64,000 nt of DNA from contig WHVD01000009.1 in NCBI GenBank assembly GCA_015178975.1, positions 1,054,001 to 1,118,000 of the forward strand. Direction: 5' to 3'. This document shows, piece after piece, positions 23,352 to 35,211 of the stretch. Source of the DNA: Hysterangium stoloniferum. Lineage: Eukaryota > Basidiomycota > Agaricomycetes > Hysterangiales > Hysterangiaceae. A program made the translations under genes and the position numbers. The number at the start of each line of letters is the position of its first letter. The first letter of the stretch is position 1. Under the pieces are notes generated by a model, which was not told where the DNA came from, ran no database searches, and saw only the letters and a list, made by a program, of their open reading frames with translations.

Positions 23352-24348
23352 ATGACCATGGGCTCGGGTTCAAAGCCCTTCCCATCCAGGCTGACTGTTG
23401 CCCCCGTATTGGGTCTGAGTGGATCCCCAAATGCACAAGAGCATTGACGACTCCTCAAAGAGAAGAGGAAGGCACATAAGGAAGAGGAGCGTAAGGAAAA
23501 AGAGGAGTTGGAGGTGATAGAGGTGGAGGAGAAAAAATTGGCAGAGGCAGAGGCTGCATGCAAGCATTGGGACACCATGCTTGCCGAAGAAGAAACAGTG
23601 GGAGGCCGATTGGGTGTGAGAAGAGGAGGTGAAGAAAAAATGGGAGGGAAAAGTAAGTCAGGATTTCTCATCTTTGTAGCTTTGCTGACATTCTTTTTAC
23701 AGCGCAAAGTGGTGACACCATTGGATTCTGATGATGAAGAGGACAAGGAGGACAAGGATGATGTGCTGGGGCCTTTGAGCCCCAAGGTAAGTTTGGACTC
23801 CTAATATTTTAGTTTTCTAAATTTTTTGATTATAGAAACAGAAACAGGAGGCCCCCAGAGTGGGGCCCAAAAATAACCCAAAGTGCAACCGGTGCACCAA
23901 ATGGGGTCAGATTTGCCATCCATGGGCAAATGGTTGGGGCTGCACCTGTCAAGAGTGTGCCAACCAAAAACCCGGCAGCACCTTCCCGGATACTGACAGG
24001 AATGGGTCCTACCAAGAGCAGCAGGCCAATGTGTTAGAGGAGCAGAATCGGCTCATATGTACATTCTTCTCGGAGATGATTTGGTTCCAGTTTGAAACAC
24101 TGCGACAACAAGGCCTGATGACCAAACAACTGCGGCTTTTGGGCATGGGGCTGGAGAAACAAACCAATGCCATAGAGTCTCTCAGGGAACAACTTGAGCA
24201 GTACTTAGAGGTGTCGAGTTTCAAAGAAGTTGGGTTTGGGGTTGGGGTATCAGGAAAAGTTGGTGAGGAGGTGTCAGTGGCTGTTGGTGAAGGGGAAAAC
24301 TCGGAGGCCAGGGAGGAAGGAGAGGTCATAGAGGACACTTATAGATAG
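23352..24348 (+). pseudogene. Antisense accessory gene of Gypsy element C: coiled coil plus Zn2Cys6-like cluster
   Basis: Runs opposite to gag-pol between the chromodomain and the 3' LTR. Exons: 23352-23652, 23703-23786 and 23836-24348, the last ending in TAG. Exon 1 encodes a short lead and a Lys/Glu-rich helix; exon 2 is acidic (DSDDEEDKED). Exon 3 begins with the cysteine cluster C-x2-C-x6-C-x10-C-x2-C (CNRCTKWGQIC first), in which the sixth Cys of the Zn2Cys6 pattern is missing, then a long coiled coil. An in-frame TGA lies early in exon 1 where copy D has CGA, and an A-run near 23635 seems one base too long for the intron phase. The function is unknown; the cluster suggests DNA binding. 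Confidence 0.6.
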
Positions 24349-24430
24349 TGAAATATAATGGTTTTAAAACAAGACAAAAAAAGTGTGAAAACATAAGACA
24401 TAGTCAGAAAAGGTCGGATACCACATGAAA

Positions 24431-24812
24431 CTATAGAGAACCTAAGGGACTGGGTTTATTTGGATATGCTTGATGAAAGCCTAAGATGATTTCTGACGCA
24501 TTGCCAAGCTCTGTAGCTAGGATCCATGATGTTTCTTCATCTGTACCTTCATAGCCAGCCCATTTGACCAAATAAAGTAACTTGCATGAGCATCGGTGAT
24601 TGTCAATTTTGGAGTCTAGGATGTCTGATATCTTGAATTTGGGTTCTCCATCAATAATCACAGGTGGAGGTGGTGGTTGTATGCGATCCGGTATATTGTT
24701 AGCAACACATTGTTCTAACATAGATACATGAAATACCAGGTGCACTGCACACATGTTGTCGGGAAGCTGAAGTGTCCAAGAAAGTGTGCCGGCTTGTGCT
24801 ATAACTTCAAAA
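24431..24812 (-). pseudogene. Chromodomain end of element C pol
   Basis: The minus-strand frame carries the chromo-type targeting domain at the integrase C-terminus. It shows P-x-F-H-V-S-M-L-E, then Y-L-V-K-W-A-G-Y with E-E-T-S-W-I, closely matching the element A domain at 35.2-35.6 kb. Chromodomains guide insertion into marked chromatin. The upstream half of the same frame was displaced to 30440 by the foldback insertion. Confidence 0.8.
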
Positions 24813-25499
24813 CACTGGAGGCACCCCAAGATTTTTGGATTTGCAAAACCTTCAGAAAATCTTGCTATTTGGCCAAATTTGCTAAGCATTCTTTGAACTG
24901 GAAAAACTGTTCGAAAATCTTGGGTTTTAGTAGGTTTTTCTGAGGACAAAAATTGTATCTGAAAACCCTAAAAATGGTGATCAGGAAATTCTAAGGGAAC
25001 ATTGTTGGAAATAGCCTATTTTCTGTGGATTTTCTAAATAGGAAAATTCTTAAAAAACCCTGGGTTTTGTTAGGGTTTTTCCATCCAACAGAATTCTATG
25101 AAAAATGTAATAATTTGCTTAGAGAAGTCAATTGAAAACCACATATTTCTACTCAATTTTTCTGCTCAGGGAATTGGGTGAAAACTGTAATTTTTTGCCA
25201 GGAAAATCTTGTGCCAAGACAATGTTTTGTTAATGTTTTGTCAAGGGGAAAACCATAATAAAATTGACAATTTGATTATATGGGAAATCATTGAATAATT
25301 ATAGATTTCAATAAGATTTTCCTTGACCACAAACACTATGGAAATTCAAAAAATGTGTTGGTGAAATCTTGAAGAAATTAACAATTTCACATGAGTTTCT
25401 TAAAGGTTTTTCAAGATGAGAAACCTTGAACTGATTTGTCCTGATTGAGCATGATTCACAATTGTTTGGAATGGTACAGTGGGATTCACAAATATTTAA

Positions 25500-28090
25500 G
25501 AGGATTGTTTTGGATTCAAATAGATTCAAATAGATTCTTTCAGATTCAGATAGATTCTTTGAGATTCAGATAGATTCTTTTAGATTCACATAGATTCTTT
25601 TAGATTCACATAGACTCACATAGATTCATTTAGATTCAGATAGATTCAGATAGATTCACATAGATTCACATAGATTCACATAGATTCACATAGATTCACA
25701 TAGATTCACATAGATTCACATAGATTCAGATAGATTCTTTTAGATTCAGATAAATTCTGTTAGATTCAGATAGATTCACATAGATTCAGATAGATTCTTT
25801 TAGATTCACATAGATTCAGATAGATTCTTTTAGATTCAGATAGATTCTGTTAGATTCAGATAGATTCAGATAGATTCAGATAGACTCTTTTAGATTCACA
25901 TAGATTGAGATAGATTCTTTTAGATTCTTTTAGATTCTTTTAGATTCACATAGATTGAGATAGATTCTTTTAGATTCAGATTGATTCTTTTAGATTCAGA
26001 TTGATTCTTTTAGATTCAGATTGATTCTTTTAGATTCAGATTGATTCTTTTAGATTCAGATTGATTCTTTTAGATTCAGATTGATTCTTTTAGATTCAGA
26101 TTGATTCTTTTAGATTCAGATTGATTCTTTTAGATTCAGATTGATTCTTTTAGATTCAGATTGATTCTTTTAGATTCAGATTGATTCTTTTAGATTCAGA
26201 TTGATTCTTTTAGATTCAGATTGATTCTTTTAGATTCAGATTGATTCTTTTAGATTCAGATTGATTCTTTTAGATTCAGATTGATTCTTTTAGATTCAGA
26301 TTGATTCTTTTAGATTCAGATTGATTCTTTTAGATTCACATAGATTCAGATAGACTCTTTTAGATTCTTTTAGATTCACATAGATTCATTTAGATTCAGA
26401 TAGATTCTTTTATATTCAGATAGATTCTTTTAAATTCACATAGATTCACATAGATTCAGATAGATTATTTTAGATTCAGGTAGATTCTTGTAGATTCAGA
26501 TAGATTCTTTTAGATTCAAATAGATTCTTTTAGATTCAGATAGATTCTCTTAAATTCACATAGACTGTTTTAGATTCACATAGATTCTTTTAGATTCACA
26601 TAGATTCAGATAGATTCTTTTAGATTCAGATAGATTCTGTTAGATTCAGATAGATTCACATAGATTCAGATAGACTCTTTTAGATTCACATAGATTCAAA
26701 TAGATTCTTTTCGATTCAGATAGATTCTTTTAGATTCTTTTAGATTCACATAGATTCAGATAGATTCTTTTAGATTCACATAGATTCAGGTAGATTCTTT
26801 TAGATTCACATAGATTCAGATAGATTCATTTAGATTCAGATAAATTCATTTAGATTCAGATAGATTCTTTTATATTCAGATAGATTCTTTTAAATTCAGA
26901 TAGATTCAGATAGATTCAGATAGATTCAGATAGATTCAGATAGATTCAGACAGATTCAGATAGATTCAAATAGATTCAAATAGATTCAAATAGATTCAGA
27001 TAGATTCTCTTAGATTCACATAGACTCTTTTAGATTCACATAGATTCTTTTAGATTCACATAGATTCTTTTAGATTCACATAGATTATTTTAGATTCACA
27101 TAGATTCAGATAGATTCTTTTAGATTCAGATAGATTCAGATAGATTCACATAGATTCACATAGATTCGAATAGATTCACATAGATTCACATAGATTCACA
27201 TAGATTCACATAGATTCTTTTAGATTCACATAGATTCAGATAGATTATTTTAGATTCAGGTAGATTCTTGTAGATTCAGATAGATTCTGTTAGATTCAAA
27301 TAGATTCAAATAGATTCAAATAGATTCAGATAGATTCAGATAGATTCAAATAGATTCAGATAGATTCAGATAGATTCTTTTAGATTCACATAGATTTAGA
27401 TAGATTATTTTAGATTCAGGTAGATTCTTGTAGATTCAGATAGATTCTTTTAGATTCAAATAGATTCTTTTAGATTCAGATAGATTCTCTTAAATTCACA
27501 TAGACTCTTTTAGATTCACATAGATTCTTTTAGATTCACATAGATTCAGATAGATTCTTTTAGATGCAGATAGATTCTGTTAGATTCAGATAGATTCACA
27601 TAGATTCAGATAGACTCTTTTAGATTCACATAGATTCAAATAGATTCTTTTTGATTCAGATAGATTCTTTTAGATTCTTTTAGATTCACATAGATTCAGA
27701 TAGATTCATTTAGATTCAGATTGATTCTTTTAGATTCACATAGATTCAGGTAGATTCTTTTAGATTCACATAGATTCAGATAGATTCATTTAGATTCAGA
27801 TAAATTCATTTAGATTCAGATAAATTCATTTAGATTCAGATAAATTCATTTAGATTCAAATAGATTCAGATTGATTCAAATAGTTTCAAATAGTTTCAGA
27901 TAGATTCTCTTAGATTCACAAAGACTCTTTTACATTCACATAGATTCTTTTAGATTCACATAGATTCAGATAGATTATTTTAGATTCAGGTAGATTCTTG
28001 TAGATTCAGATTGATTCTTTTAGATTCACATAGATTCAGATAGATTCACATAGATTCAGATAGATTCTTTTAGATTCAGATTGATTCTTT
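25500..28090 (+). repeat. Left satellite arm: 10-bp units TAGATTCNNN
   Basis: About 2.6 kb of head-to-tail decamers of the form TAGATTC plus three variable bases (AGA, ACA, TTT, AAA, ATT). Local higher-order copies occur: TAGATTCAGATTGATTCTTT (20 bp) is repeated almost without change across about 25971-26330. Confidence 0.95.
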
Positions 28091-29748
28091 TCTAAGAGAA
28101 TCTATCTGAATCTATTTGAATCTAAATGAATTTATCTGAATCTAAATGAATCTATCTGAATCTATGTGAATCTAAAAGAATCTACCTGAATCTATGTGAA
28201 TCTAAAAGAATCAATCTGAATCTATGTGAATCTAAAAGAATAAAAAAGAATCTATCTGAATCGAAAAGAATCTATTTGAATCTATGTGAATCTAAAAGAG
28301 TCTATCTGAATCTATCTGAATCTATCTGAATCTAACAGAATCTATCTGAATCTATCTGAATCTATGTGAATCTAAAAGAATCTATGTGAATCTAAAAGGG
28401 TCTATGTGAATTTAAGAGAATCTATCTGAATCTAAAAGAATCTATTTGAATCTAAAAGAATCTATCTGAATCTACAAGAATCTACCTGAATCTAAAATAA
28501 TCTATCTGAATCTATGTGAATCTAAAAGAATCTATCTGAATCTATGTGAATCTAAGAGAATCTATCTGAATCTATTTGAATCTATCTGGATCTAAAAGAA
28601 TCTAAAAGAATCTATCTGAATCTATCTGAATCTATCTGAATCTATCTGAATCTATCTCAATCTAAAAGAATCTAAAAGAATCTAAAAGAATCTAAAAGAA
28701 TCTAAAAGAATCTAAAAGAATCTAAAAGAATCTAAAAGAATCTAAACCCTAAGAATCTAAAAGAATCTAAAAGAATCTAAAAGAATCTATCTGAATCTAT
28801 GTGAATCTAAAAGAATCAATCTGAATCTAATAGAATCTATCTGAATCTATCTGAATCTATCTGAATCTATCTGAATCTATCTGAATCTATCTGAATCTAT
28901 CTGAATCTATCTGAATCTATCTGAATCTATCTGAATCTATCTGAATCTATCTGAATCTATCTGAATCTATCTGAATCTATCTGAATCTATCTGAATCTAT
29001 CTGAATCTATCTGAATCTATCTGAATCTATCTGAATCTATCTGAATCTATCTGAATCTATCTGAATCTATCTGAATCTATCTGAATCTAAAAGAATCTAT
29101 CTGAATCTATCTGAATCTAAAAGAATCTATCTGAATCTACAAGAATCTACCTGAATCTAAAATAATCTATCTGAATCTATGTGAATCTAACTGAATCTAT
29201 CTGAATCTAAAAGAATCTTTCTGAATCTAAAAGAATCAATCTGAATCTAAAAGAATCTATCTGAATCTAACAGAATCTATCTGAATCTAAAAGAATCTAT
29301 CTGAATCTATGTGAATCTAAAAGAATCTATGTGAATCTACGTGAATCTAAAAGAATCTATCTGAATCAATGTGAATCTAAAAGAATCTATCTGAATCTAA
29401 CAGAATCTATCTGAATCTAAAAGAATCTATCTGAATCTATGTGAATCTAAAAGAATCTATGTGAATCTATGTGAATCTAAAAGAATCTATCTGAATCAAT
29501 GTGAATCTAAAAGAATCTACCTGAATCTAAAAGAATCTATCTGAATCTAAAAGAATCTACCTGAATCTATGTGAATCTAAAAGAATCTATCTGAATCTAA
29601 AAGAATCTATCTGAATCTATGTGAATGTAAAAGAATCTATCTGAATCAATGTGAATCTAAAAGAATCTACCTGAATCTAAAAGAATCTATCTGAATCTAA
29701 AAGAATCTATCTGAATCTAAAAGAATCTACCTGAATCTAAAACAATCC
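28091..29748 (-). repeat. Right satellite arm: the same decamer in inverted orientation
   Basis: About 1.65 kb of the reverse complement unit (NNNGAATCTA). It includes a homogeneous run of CTGAATCTAT at about 28830-29085. The switch of orientation at about 28090 is abrupt. A single CCCTAA interrupts the array near 28746. Confidence 0.95.
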
Positions 29749-30439
29749 TCTTAAATATTTGTGAATCCCACTGTACCATTCCAAACAATTGTGAATCATG
29801 CTCAATCAGGAAAAATCAGTTGAAGGTTTCTCATCTTGAAAAACCTTTAAGAAACTCATGTGAAATTGTTAATTTCTTCAAGATTTCACCAACACATTTT
29901 TTGAATTTCCATAGTGTTTATGGCCAAGGAAAATCTTATTGAAATCTATAATTATTCAATGATTTCCCATATAATTAAATTGTCAATTTAATTATGGTTT
30001 TCCCCTCTTGACAAAACATTAACAAAACTTTGTCTTGGCACAAGATTTTCCTCGCAAAAAACTACAGTTTTCACCCAATTCCCTGAGCAGAAAAATTGAG
30101 TAGAAATATGTGGTTTTCAATTGATTTCTCTTGGCAAATTATTACAGTTTTGATAGAATTCTGTTGGGTGGAAAAACCCTAACAAAACCCAGGGTTTTTT
30201 AAGAATTTTCCTATTTAGAAAATCCACAGAAAATAGGCTATTTCCAACAATGTTTCCTTAGAATGTCCTGATTAACATTTTTAGGGTTTTCAGATACAAT
30301 TTTTGTCCTCAGAAAAACCTACTAAAACCCACAATTTTTGACCAGTTTTTCCAGTTCAAAGAATGCTTAGCAAATTTGGCCAAATAGCAAGATTTTCTGA
30401 AGGTTTTGCAACTCCAAAAATCTTGGGGTGCCTCCAGTG

Positions 30440-31142
30440 AAAGGACCTAAATATTTTTCAGAGAGCTTCTTAGAGGGTCTAGTAGTTCAGAAAACTCGGC
30501 TTTAATGAATACTCGGTCTCCAATCTTTAAATCAGGAGGTGGAAGTCAATTTTTATCTGCAGACTGTTGGTATCATTCTTGGGCCATTGCGGTAGTTTTT
30601 CAAAGTTCTTAATGTAGCTCATCAAGGTTTGTAATGAAGTCTTGAGTGCAGGTGGATGTGAGATCATGTTCTGGGTGGATTGCAATATTGGGGTTGTAGC
30701 CTTTGTTGGTGAAGAAAGGCGAAATGCCAGTAGTGGTGTTCAGTGCATTGTTATATGCAAATTCGGCTAGCGGTAGTAGTGATTTCCAATTATCTTGTTG
30801 ATAGTTACAATAGACACGAATGTACTGTTCCAAGGTTTGATTCATGCATTTAGTTTGGCTGTCGCCTTCCGGCTGATAGCCCGAAGTGAAGTGTAATTTC
30901 ATATCTAGTGCTTTTCTGAGTGACCTAAAGAAATGAGAGACAAACTCAGATCCGCGATCAGATGTGACATGCAACAGAACACCGTGCTTGGAGAACACAT
31001 GGCTAACAAATAGTTCAGCTAACTGTACAGATGTTATTGTGTCATATGTTGGAATGAAAATACTTTGCTTTGTGAGCCTATCCACAACAACTAGGATTGC
31101 TGTATGACCTTTGGATGCTGGTAGGTGCTCGATGAAATCCAT
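30440..31142 (-). pseudogene. Integrase core of element C
   Basis: The minus-strand frame 31142-30609 encodes the rve integrase core, with the first catalytic Asp in VVVDR, the second in TSDRGSEF, and E-G-D-S-Q-T-K near the third (normally G-Q-T-E). It ends at a stop 45 residues after the HPEHD motif. The remaining linker toward the chromodomain (30608-30440) is readable only with stops. The upstream zinc-binding part (H-x-H-x-x-x-C-x-x-C) is partly visible up to about 31340. It is inactive. Confidence 0.75.
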
Positions 31143-32499
31143 AGAAATCGAGTTCCAGGGTTTTTCTGGTATTGGTAACTGTTTGAGTAGGCCATATGGT
31201 TTGTGTCACTGTGATTTAGAGCATAAACATGTTGTACAGGATTTGCAATAGTGCTTAATGAAATCTCGGATGCCAGGCCATGTATATTCTCTTCTAATGA
31301 GCGAAAGAGTTTTATTGAGGCCTAAATGTCCCAAGATTGGGTGGTCATGCTTATGTTGTAGGATTCACAGCTGAAGGGTGTCAGAATCTGGTACATAGAT
31401 ATGGTTGTCAAGTCTAATGAAACCCTGCGAGTCTAGTGACCATCAGGGTTGATTGGGGTTGGACGGGTTATCGAGGTGTGCTTTGGTGACTGGGTCTAAT
31501 GGAATTGCCAATAGTATATCTTGATGTAACTTTTCAGTATCCATAAGGATAACACTTTGAAAGACTGGATGAATGAGACTTATCTTTTTGAGTAATTGCA
31601 TTTAGTCCTCAAAAGTCAATGCAAAGCCATAGGGAACCGTCTTTTTTCCGAACGAATAGGACAGGGGCTCCATAAGGAGACTTTGAGGGTCAGATAAATC
31701 CTATAGCCAAGTGTTCGTCCAAGAAATCTCAGATAGCTGATAATTGGGACTGTGAGAGAGGATAAACTGGGCCTAATGGCAGATGTGAACCTTCTTCAAT
31801 ATCAATTTTCAAATTGTAGGGCCTGTGAGAGGCAAGTCAATCAGCTTTTTGTCTACTGAAGATGTCTGCAAATTCATGGTATTTTTCTGAGACACCTTCC
31901 AAATCTGCAATTGGTTTGGCCACCAGGGTTGCAAAGTGACCAGTGGCTTCGTCAACTTTAAGGTTGCCTGTAAATGCTCAGGAGCCTTCCAACTTGATGG
32001 CTCTCATAAAAGCTGCAGCATTTATTAGAGAGACAGGAGGCAGAGAGCTCAGATTTGCCACGGGGGCAGGAGGTGCTGTAGAGGCCATATTTGCCAAAAC
32101 AGGTGGAAACAGACCAGTCGTATTGGGGGCCAACGCGGTTCAGAAATGGATACTGCCCAATACCCAATCAATCAACAGATTGTAGTGGGTGAGCCAGTTG
32201 TGTCCTAGAACCATGGAGCAGCTCGAGTTCAACTGTGTTACAAAAAATGTAACTGTCTGAAAGGTTCCACATGGGAACTGAAGTCAGAGTTCACAGGCTT
32301 GCAAGATTACAGAGTTTGAGGTTCCATCAAAAAGTCAGAGTGGAATCAGATCTATTGCATAGGTTTTTAACTGATGTTTTTGGGAAAAACTTATATGTAT
32401 CTATAAAACAATGGGTTGAACCTGAATCTATGAGAGCTTGAAAAGTAAGACTCCTGAGGGGTTCCAAAGTAAGATTTATGAACAAAGAATTGGGATCAT
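31143..32499 (-). pseudogene. Protease and truncated RT region of element C
   Basis: The retropepsin motif ALIDSGSTHCFID is present (about 32410-32450), and the stretch up to the first RT block (32000-31590) follows element A. The sequence then jumps from the N-terminal RT segment (near N-A-x-T-K-K-D-K) straight to the zone before the integrase (about 31560). The YLDD catalytic core and RNase H, about 1.2 kb in element A, are therefore missing. Stops are frequent. Confidence 0.7.
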
Positions 32500-32974
32500 T
32501 GTTACGACCTTGTCGCAACCCTATCGGTCCCCGAGGTTATTGCCACCTATCAATGATTTCAAGTTACTGTTCAAGTTACCACATCAGAAACCATCGGCCT
32601 CCCGAAGCTGATGTATGCTTTCACGGTGATCAAACCCCATTTACACCCATGTCAAAATATACTCAAACTATCTGGTTAAACTCTGATATGTCCCCTTTAT
32701 TATGATGATCTGCTCTATCCTATGTTTCACATATGTCTATATATATTTGTAACCCTCAAACTATTTCCTTTTACCGTAATTCCGCTCTCGGTTATCATCG
32801 GCCTCCGAACTAATCATAAACTTCCCATTCCTAGTCAAGTTTATTTGTCAATACCGTGTTCCACTCTTCTCCTAGTTAGTATTTCCTAGATGCCTGTTAC
32901 TTGTATATGAACCCGCTGTAGTTGTAGTTATCAGGCAATCAGAATATCGACTCAGAATTCCCTCTTACACCTCC

Positions 32975-33812
32975 TGTTAGGATACACACACAGAGCAGGT
33001 TTCCGGAGAAACCCGCGGGATATCCGGTAGGACTTGGCTTCAGCTTATAGGCTGCGCCCTTGCTAGATCGTGTTGTCCAATTTCAAACGGACGGACGGGG
33101 ATCCCGGGGAGTCCGGGCGGGGTTTGTGAGTCGTAGGTCCTAAGTCGGGTCGTGGGTCGTAAGTCGGAGGTCGTGGGTCGTGAGTCGAGTTGGTTGAGAG
33201 AGATAGATGCGCCGGAGCCCGTGGGCTCCGACTAGTGCGAGCGATGTGAATCGAGTGAGGTTTTAGAGTGGAAAATATTATTAGATTACTGGGGGGAATC
33301 TAAGCTAATTTTCTGACTGGATTGTATGTACAACATCTGCCAGTTTATATAGACCATGGAGTGAATGACATACCAAATCCAGTAATGGCGAAACGAAACT
33401 AACAAAACATGAAACGGGAATAGTAAACACCAAATTGGTGTTAGGAACGGAACGGAACGGAGCGGAGTCCGAATCGTGACAAAGCATAACCCATAACGGG
33501 AAACGGAGCGGGAGCGGAGTCCTAAATCATGACAGGTCATTTGACTAAAACGGGAACGGGGCTCGATTAGAGCGGTGACGGGATTCTGAGCGGGTCCGGT
33601 GACTGATGCGTGGGACGAAGACGGACATAGACAGAGACGGGGTCCGGGGGAAGTCCGGTGACTGATATGTGTCTTAATGAGGTTGAACGTAACGAGTCTT
33701 GACGTAACGGAGTCCAGGCGGGAAATCCTATAAACAGACAATTGGTGCTTGTAGCGCATGGGGGCGTACGAGTTAGTGCCCGGAGTCCGGCAGGATTTGT
33801 CCGGTCGTAACA
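32975..33812. repeat. 3' LTR of element A
   Basis: 838 bp, same length as its partner at 40259-41096. The polypurine tract (AAAGGGAGGATAC on the minus strand) lies just inside, at 33813-33825. A TATATAAA box on the minus strand lies near 33348. Confidence 0.95.
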
Positions 33813-33912
33813 GTATCCTCCCTTTATGCCAAAGTCCCAAAGAGGCTCTAGACTTCGATAAGGTTCTTGTCGGCTACGTGCATGTGTCAAAAGTCATGTC
33901 GGTTACACGTAT

Positions 33913-33970
33913 GTGTCAAAGAGTCATGTGATCTGGAAGGTAAGGTTCAAATGCGACGAGCCTATATAAA
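33913..33970 (+). promoter_or_regulatory. Promoter of the antisense gene in element A
   Basis: A GTGTCAAAGAG box followed by TCATGTGATCTGG (33913-33936), then TATATAAA at 33963-33970, 53 bases before the ATG. A second, imperfect GTGTCAAAAGTCATGT copy lies at about 33884. Confidence 0.65.
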
Positions 33971-34022
33971 ACTTGAAAAAAATAGAAATTTCTTCTTCTT
34001 CATTACCCCCATCTTCGTCACC

Positions 34023-35005
34023 ATGGGACCAAAACCAACACCACGCAAGCCAATGCCGACAGCAGGGCCCTCCACGGGCACTCCGTATCGGGTGCCATGG
34101 ACGGCGGCCCAATTGTTGGCGCAGCGAGAAGAGCAGCGCCAGCTTCGTGAAGCAGCAGAGAGAGAGGCGAGGAGGCTGAGGAGGCCCTGGACAGAGAGTA
34201 CCAGGAAGCATTGGCCGCGGAGGAAGAGGCCGCAAAGGAGAGGGAACATGAGGTGGAGGAGGCTGCGCGAGTGGCCGCGGAGAATGCCCGGGTGGCTGCA
34301 GAGAAAGCCCGGGTGGCCGCGGAGAGGGCCGCCATTGTTGCGGGAAAGGTAAGTCCCAATATTCAACTTGTCGACTTTTACTGACTTGTGATTTTCAGCG
34401 CAAAGCGACAGAGGTGGAGTCAGAGTCCAAGGGGGAGCCAGAGAGCCCCCAAAAGGTAGGCCTCATGTCCATGGAATACCCACGGAAACTGACCATATCA
34501 ACAGAAGGCAAGGAAGGCGGCGCCAGTCTGTCTTCTGACGCGGAACGAGCCGCGGTGTTCCGGTTGCAACGACCAGAACACGGAATGCAACCGAAAGGCC
34601 GGCCGGGGGCCGGGATGTTACCAATGCGCGCACCTAAAGGCGAGGTGCTCGCTTGTGCACGAGCAGGCCACGGGATCCGGGGCGCGAGACATAAGCGGGA
34701 TGGACGGGTTGTCCGGGTTGGATGAGGTTCTTGGATGGATCGCCGAGGGCATCGAGGCCCAAAACGAGTTGCTCCGGAAGAGCAACAAGGTCCAAATTGT
34801 GGTGGCAAAGGAGCTGTCCGGACTCCGCGAGGAGTTTTGGAAGTTCCTGGCGGAGTATGGCGGCTATGTCTATAAAGAGCCGCAAGTCGGGAGTTCCGAG
34901 GATGCCGGATCGGATGAGGATGGGGTTGCCGTGGAGGTCGCGGAGCTCCCAGAGGAGATAGCCGAGGAAGCAGGGAAAAAGAACAGTCCCATAAATGTAG
35001 ACTGA
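34023..35005 (+). pseudogene. Antisense accessory gene of Gypsy element A: coiled coil plus Zn2Cys6 cluster
   Basis: Three exons, 34023-34348, 34399-34455 and 34505-35005, with GT-AG introns all in phase 0. Exon 1 starts MGPKPTPRK and becomes an Ala/Glu/Arg-rich coiled coil. Near 34170 one base appears to be missing, because the coiled coil continues in the next frame. Exon 2 is a short acidic linker. Exon 3 starts with C-x2-C-x6-C-x9-C-x2-C-x6-C (residues CSGCNDQ onward), a perfect Zn2Cys6 spacing, then a helical region and an acidic tail. Zn2Cys6 domains bind DNA in fungal regulators; that this one does so is an inference. Homologous copies lie at 23.4 and 45.3 kb. Confidence 0.7.
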
Positions 35006-35211
35006 AAAAGTAGTATAGAATAAAAGTAATTGAATCATAAAAGTAAAGCGTGAAAGAAAACATAAAAATAAAAGTCAAAGCCAAAGTCCGCGGAGAGTCC
35101 GCTTAAAGACTTGACTTGACATGTCAGAACCTGTAAAAGCAAAGAGAGACATAGGGCGACAGGGAATAGTGAAAATGAGTCCAAACGTAACACGGGGTCT
35201 GCGGAGTGCGG

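Larger units (their letters stand above)
24813..30439. mobile_element. CACTA-like foldback element built from inverted 10-bp satellites
   Basis: The ends are CACTGGAGGCACCCCAAG (24813) and its reverse complement (ending 30439). These begin with the CACTG of EnSpm/CACTA elements, and the flanks allow a 3-bp AAA duplication. Inverted arms of about 700 bp (24813 to about 25500 and about 29750-30439) enclose satellite arms, so the whole 5.6 kb is one imperfect palindrome. No transposase frame exists, so it is non-autonomous. It sits in the integrase-chromodomain region of element C: the host frame resumes across it (…TTCAAA / GGACCTAAATA…). Confidence 0.8.

Noticed and set aside
25500-29748. CRISPR-like array or telomere tract
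   Set aside because: Units are contiguous decamers without spacers, inverted halfway; only one CCCTAA is present, so neither CRISPR nor telomere.
33286-33840. 184-codon frame in the element A LTR, repeated at 40570-41145
   Set aside because: It lies within the LTR, is broken by starts and stops in other copies and has repeat-derived composition; not a gene.
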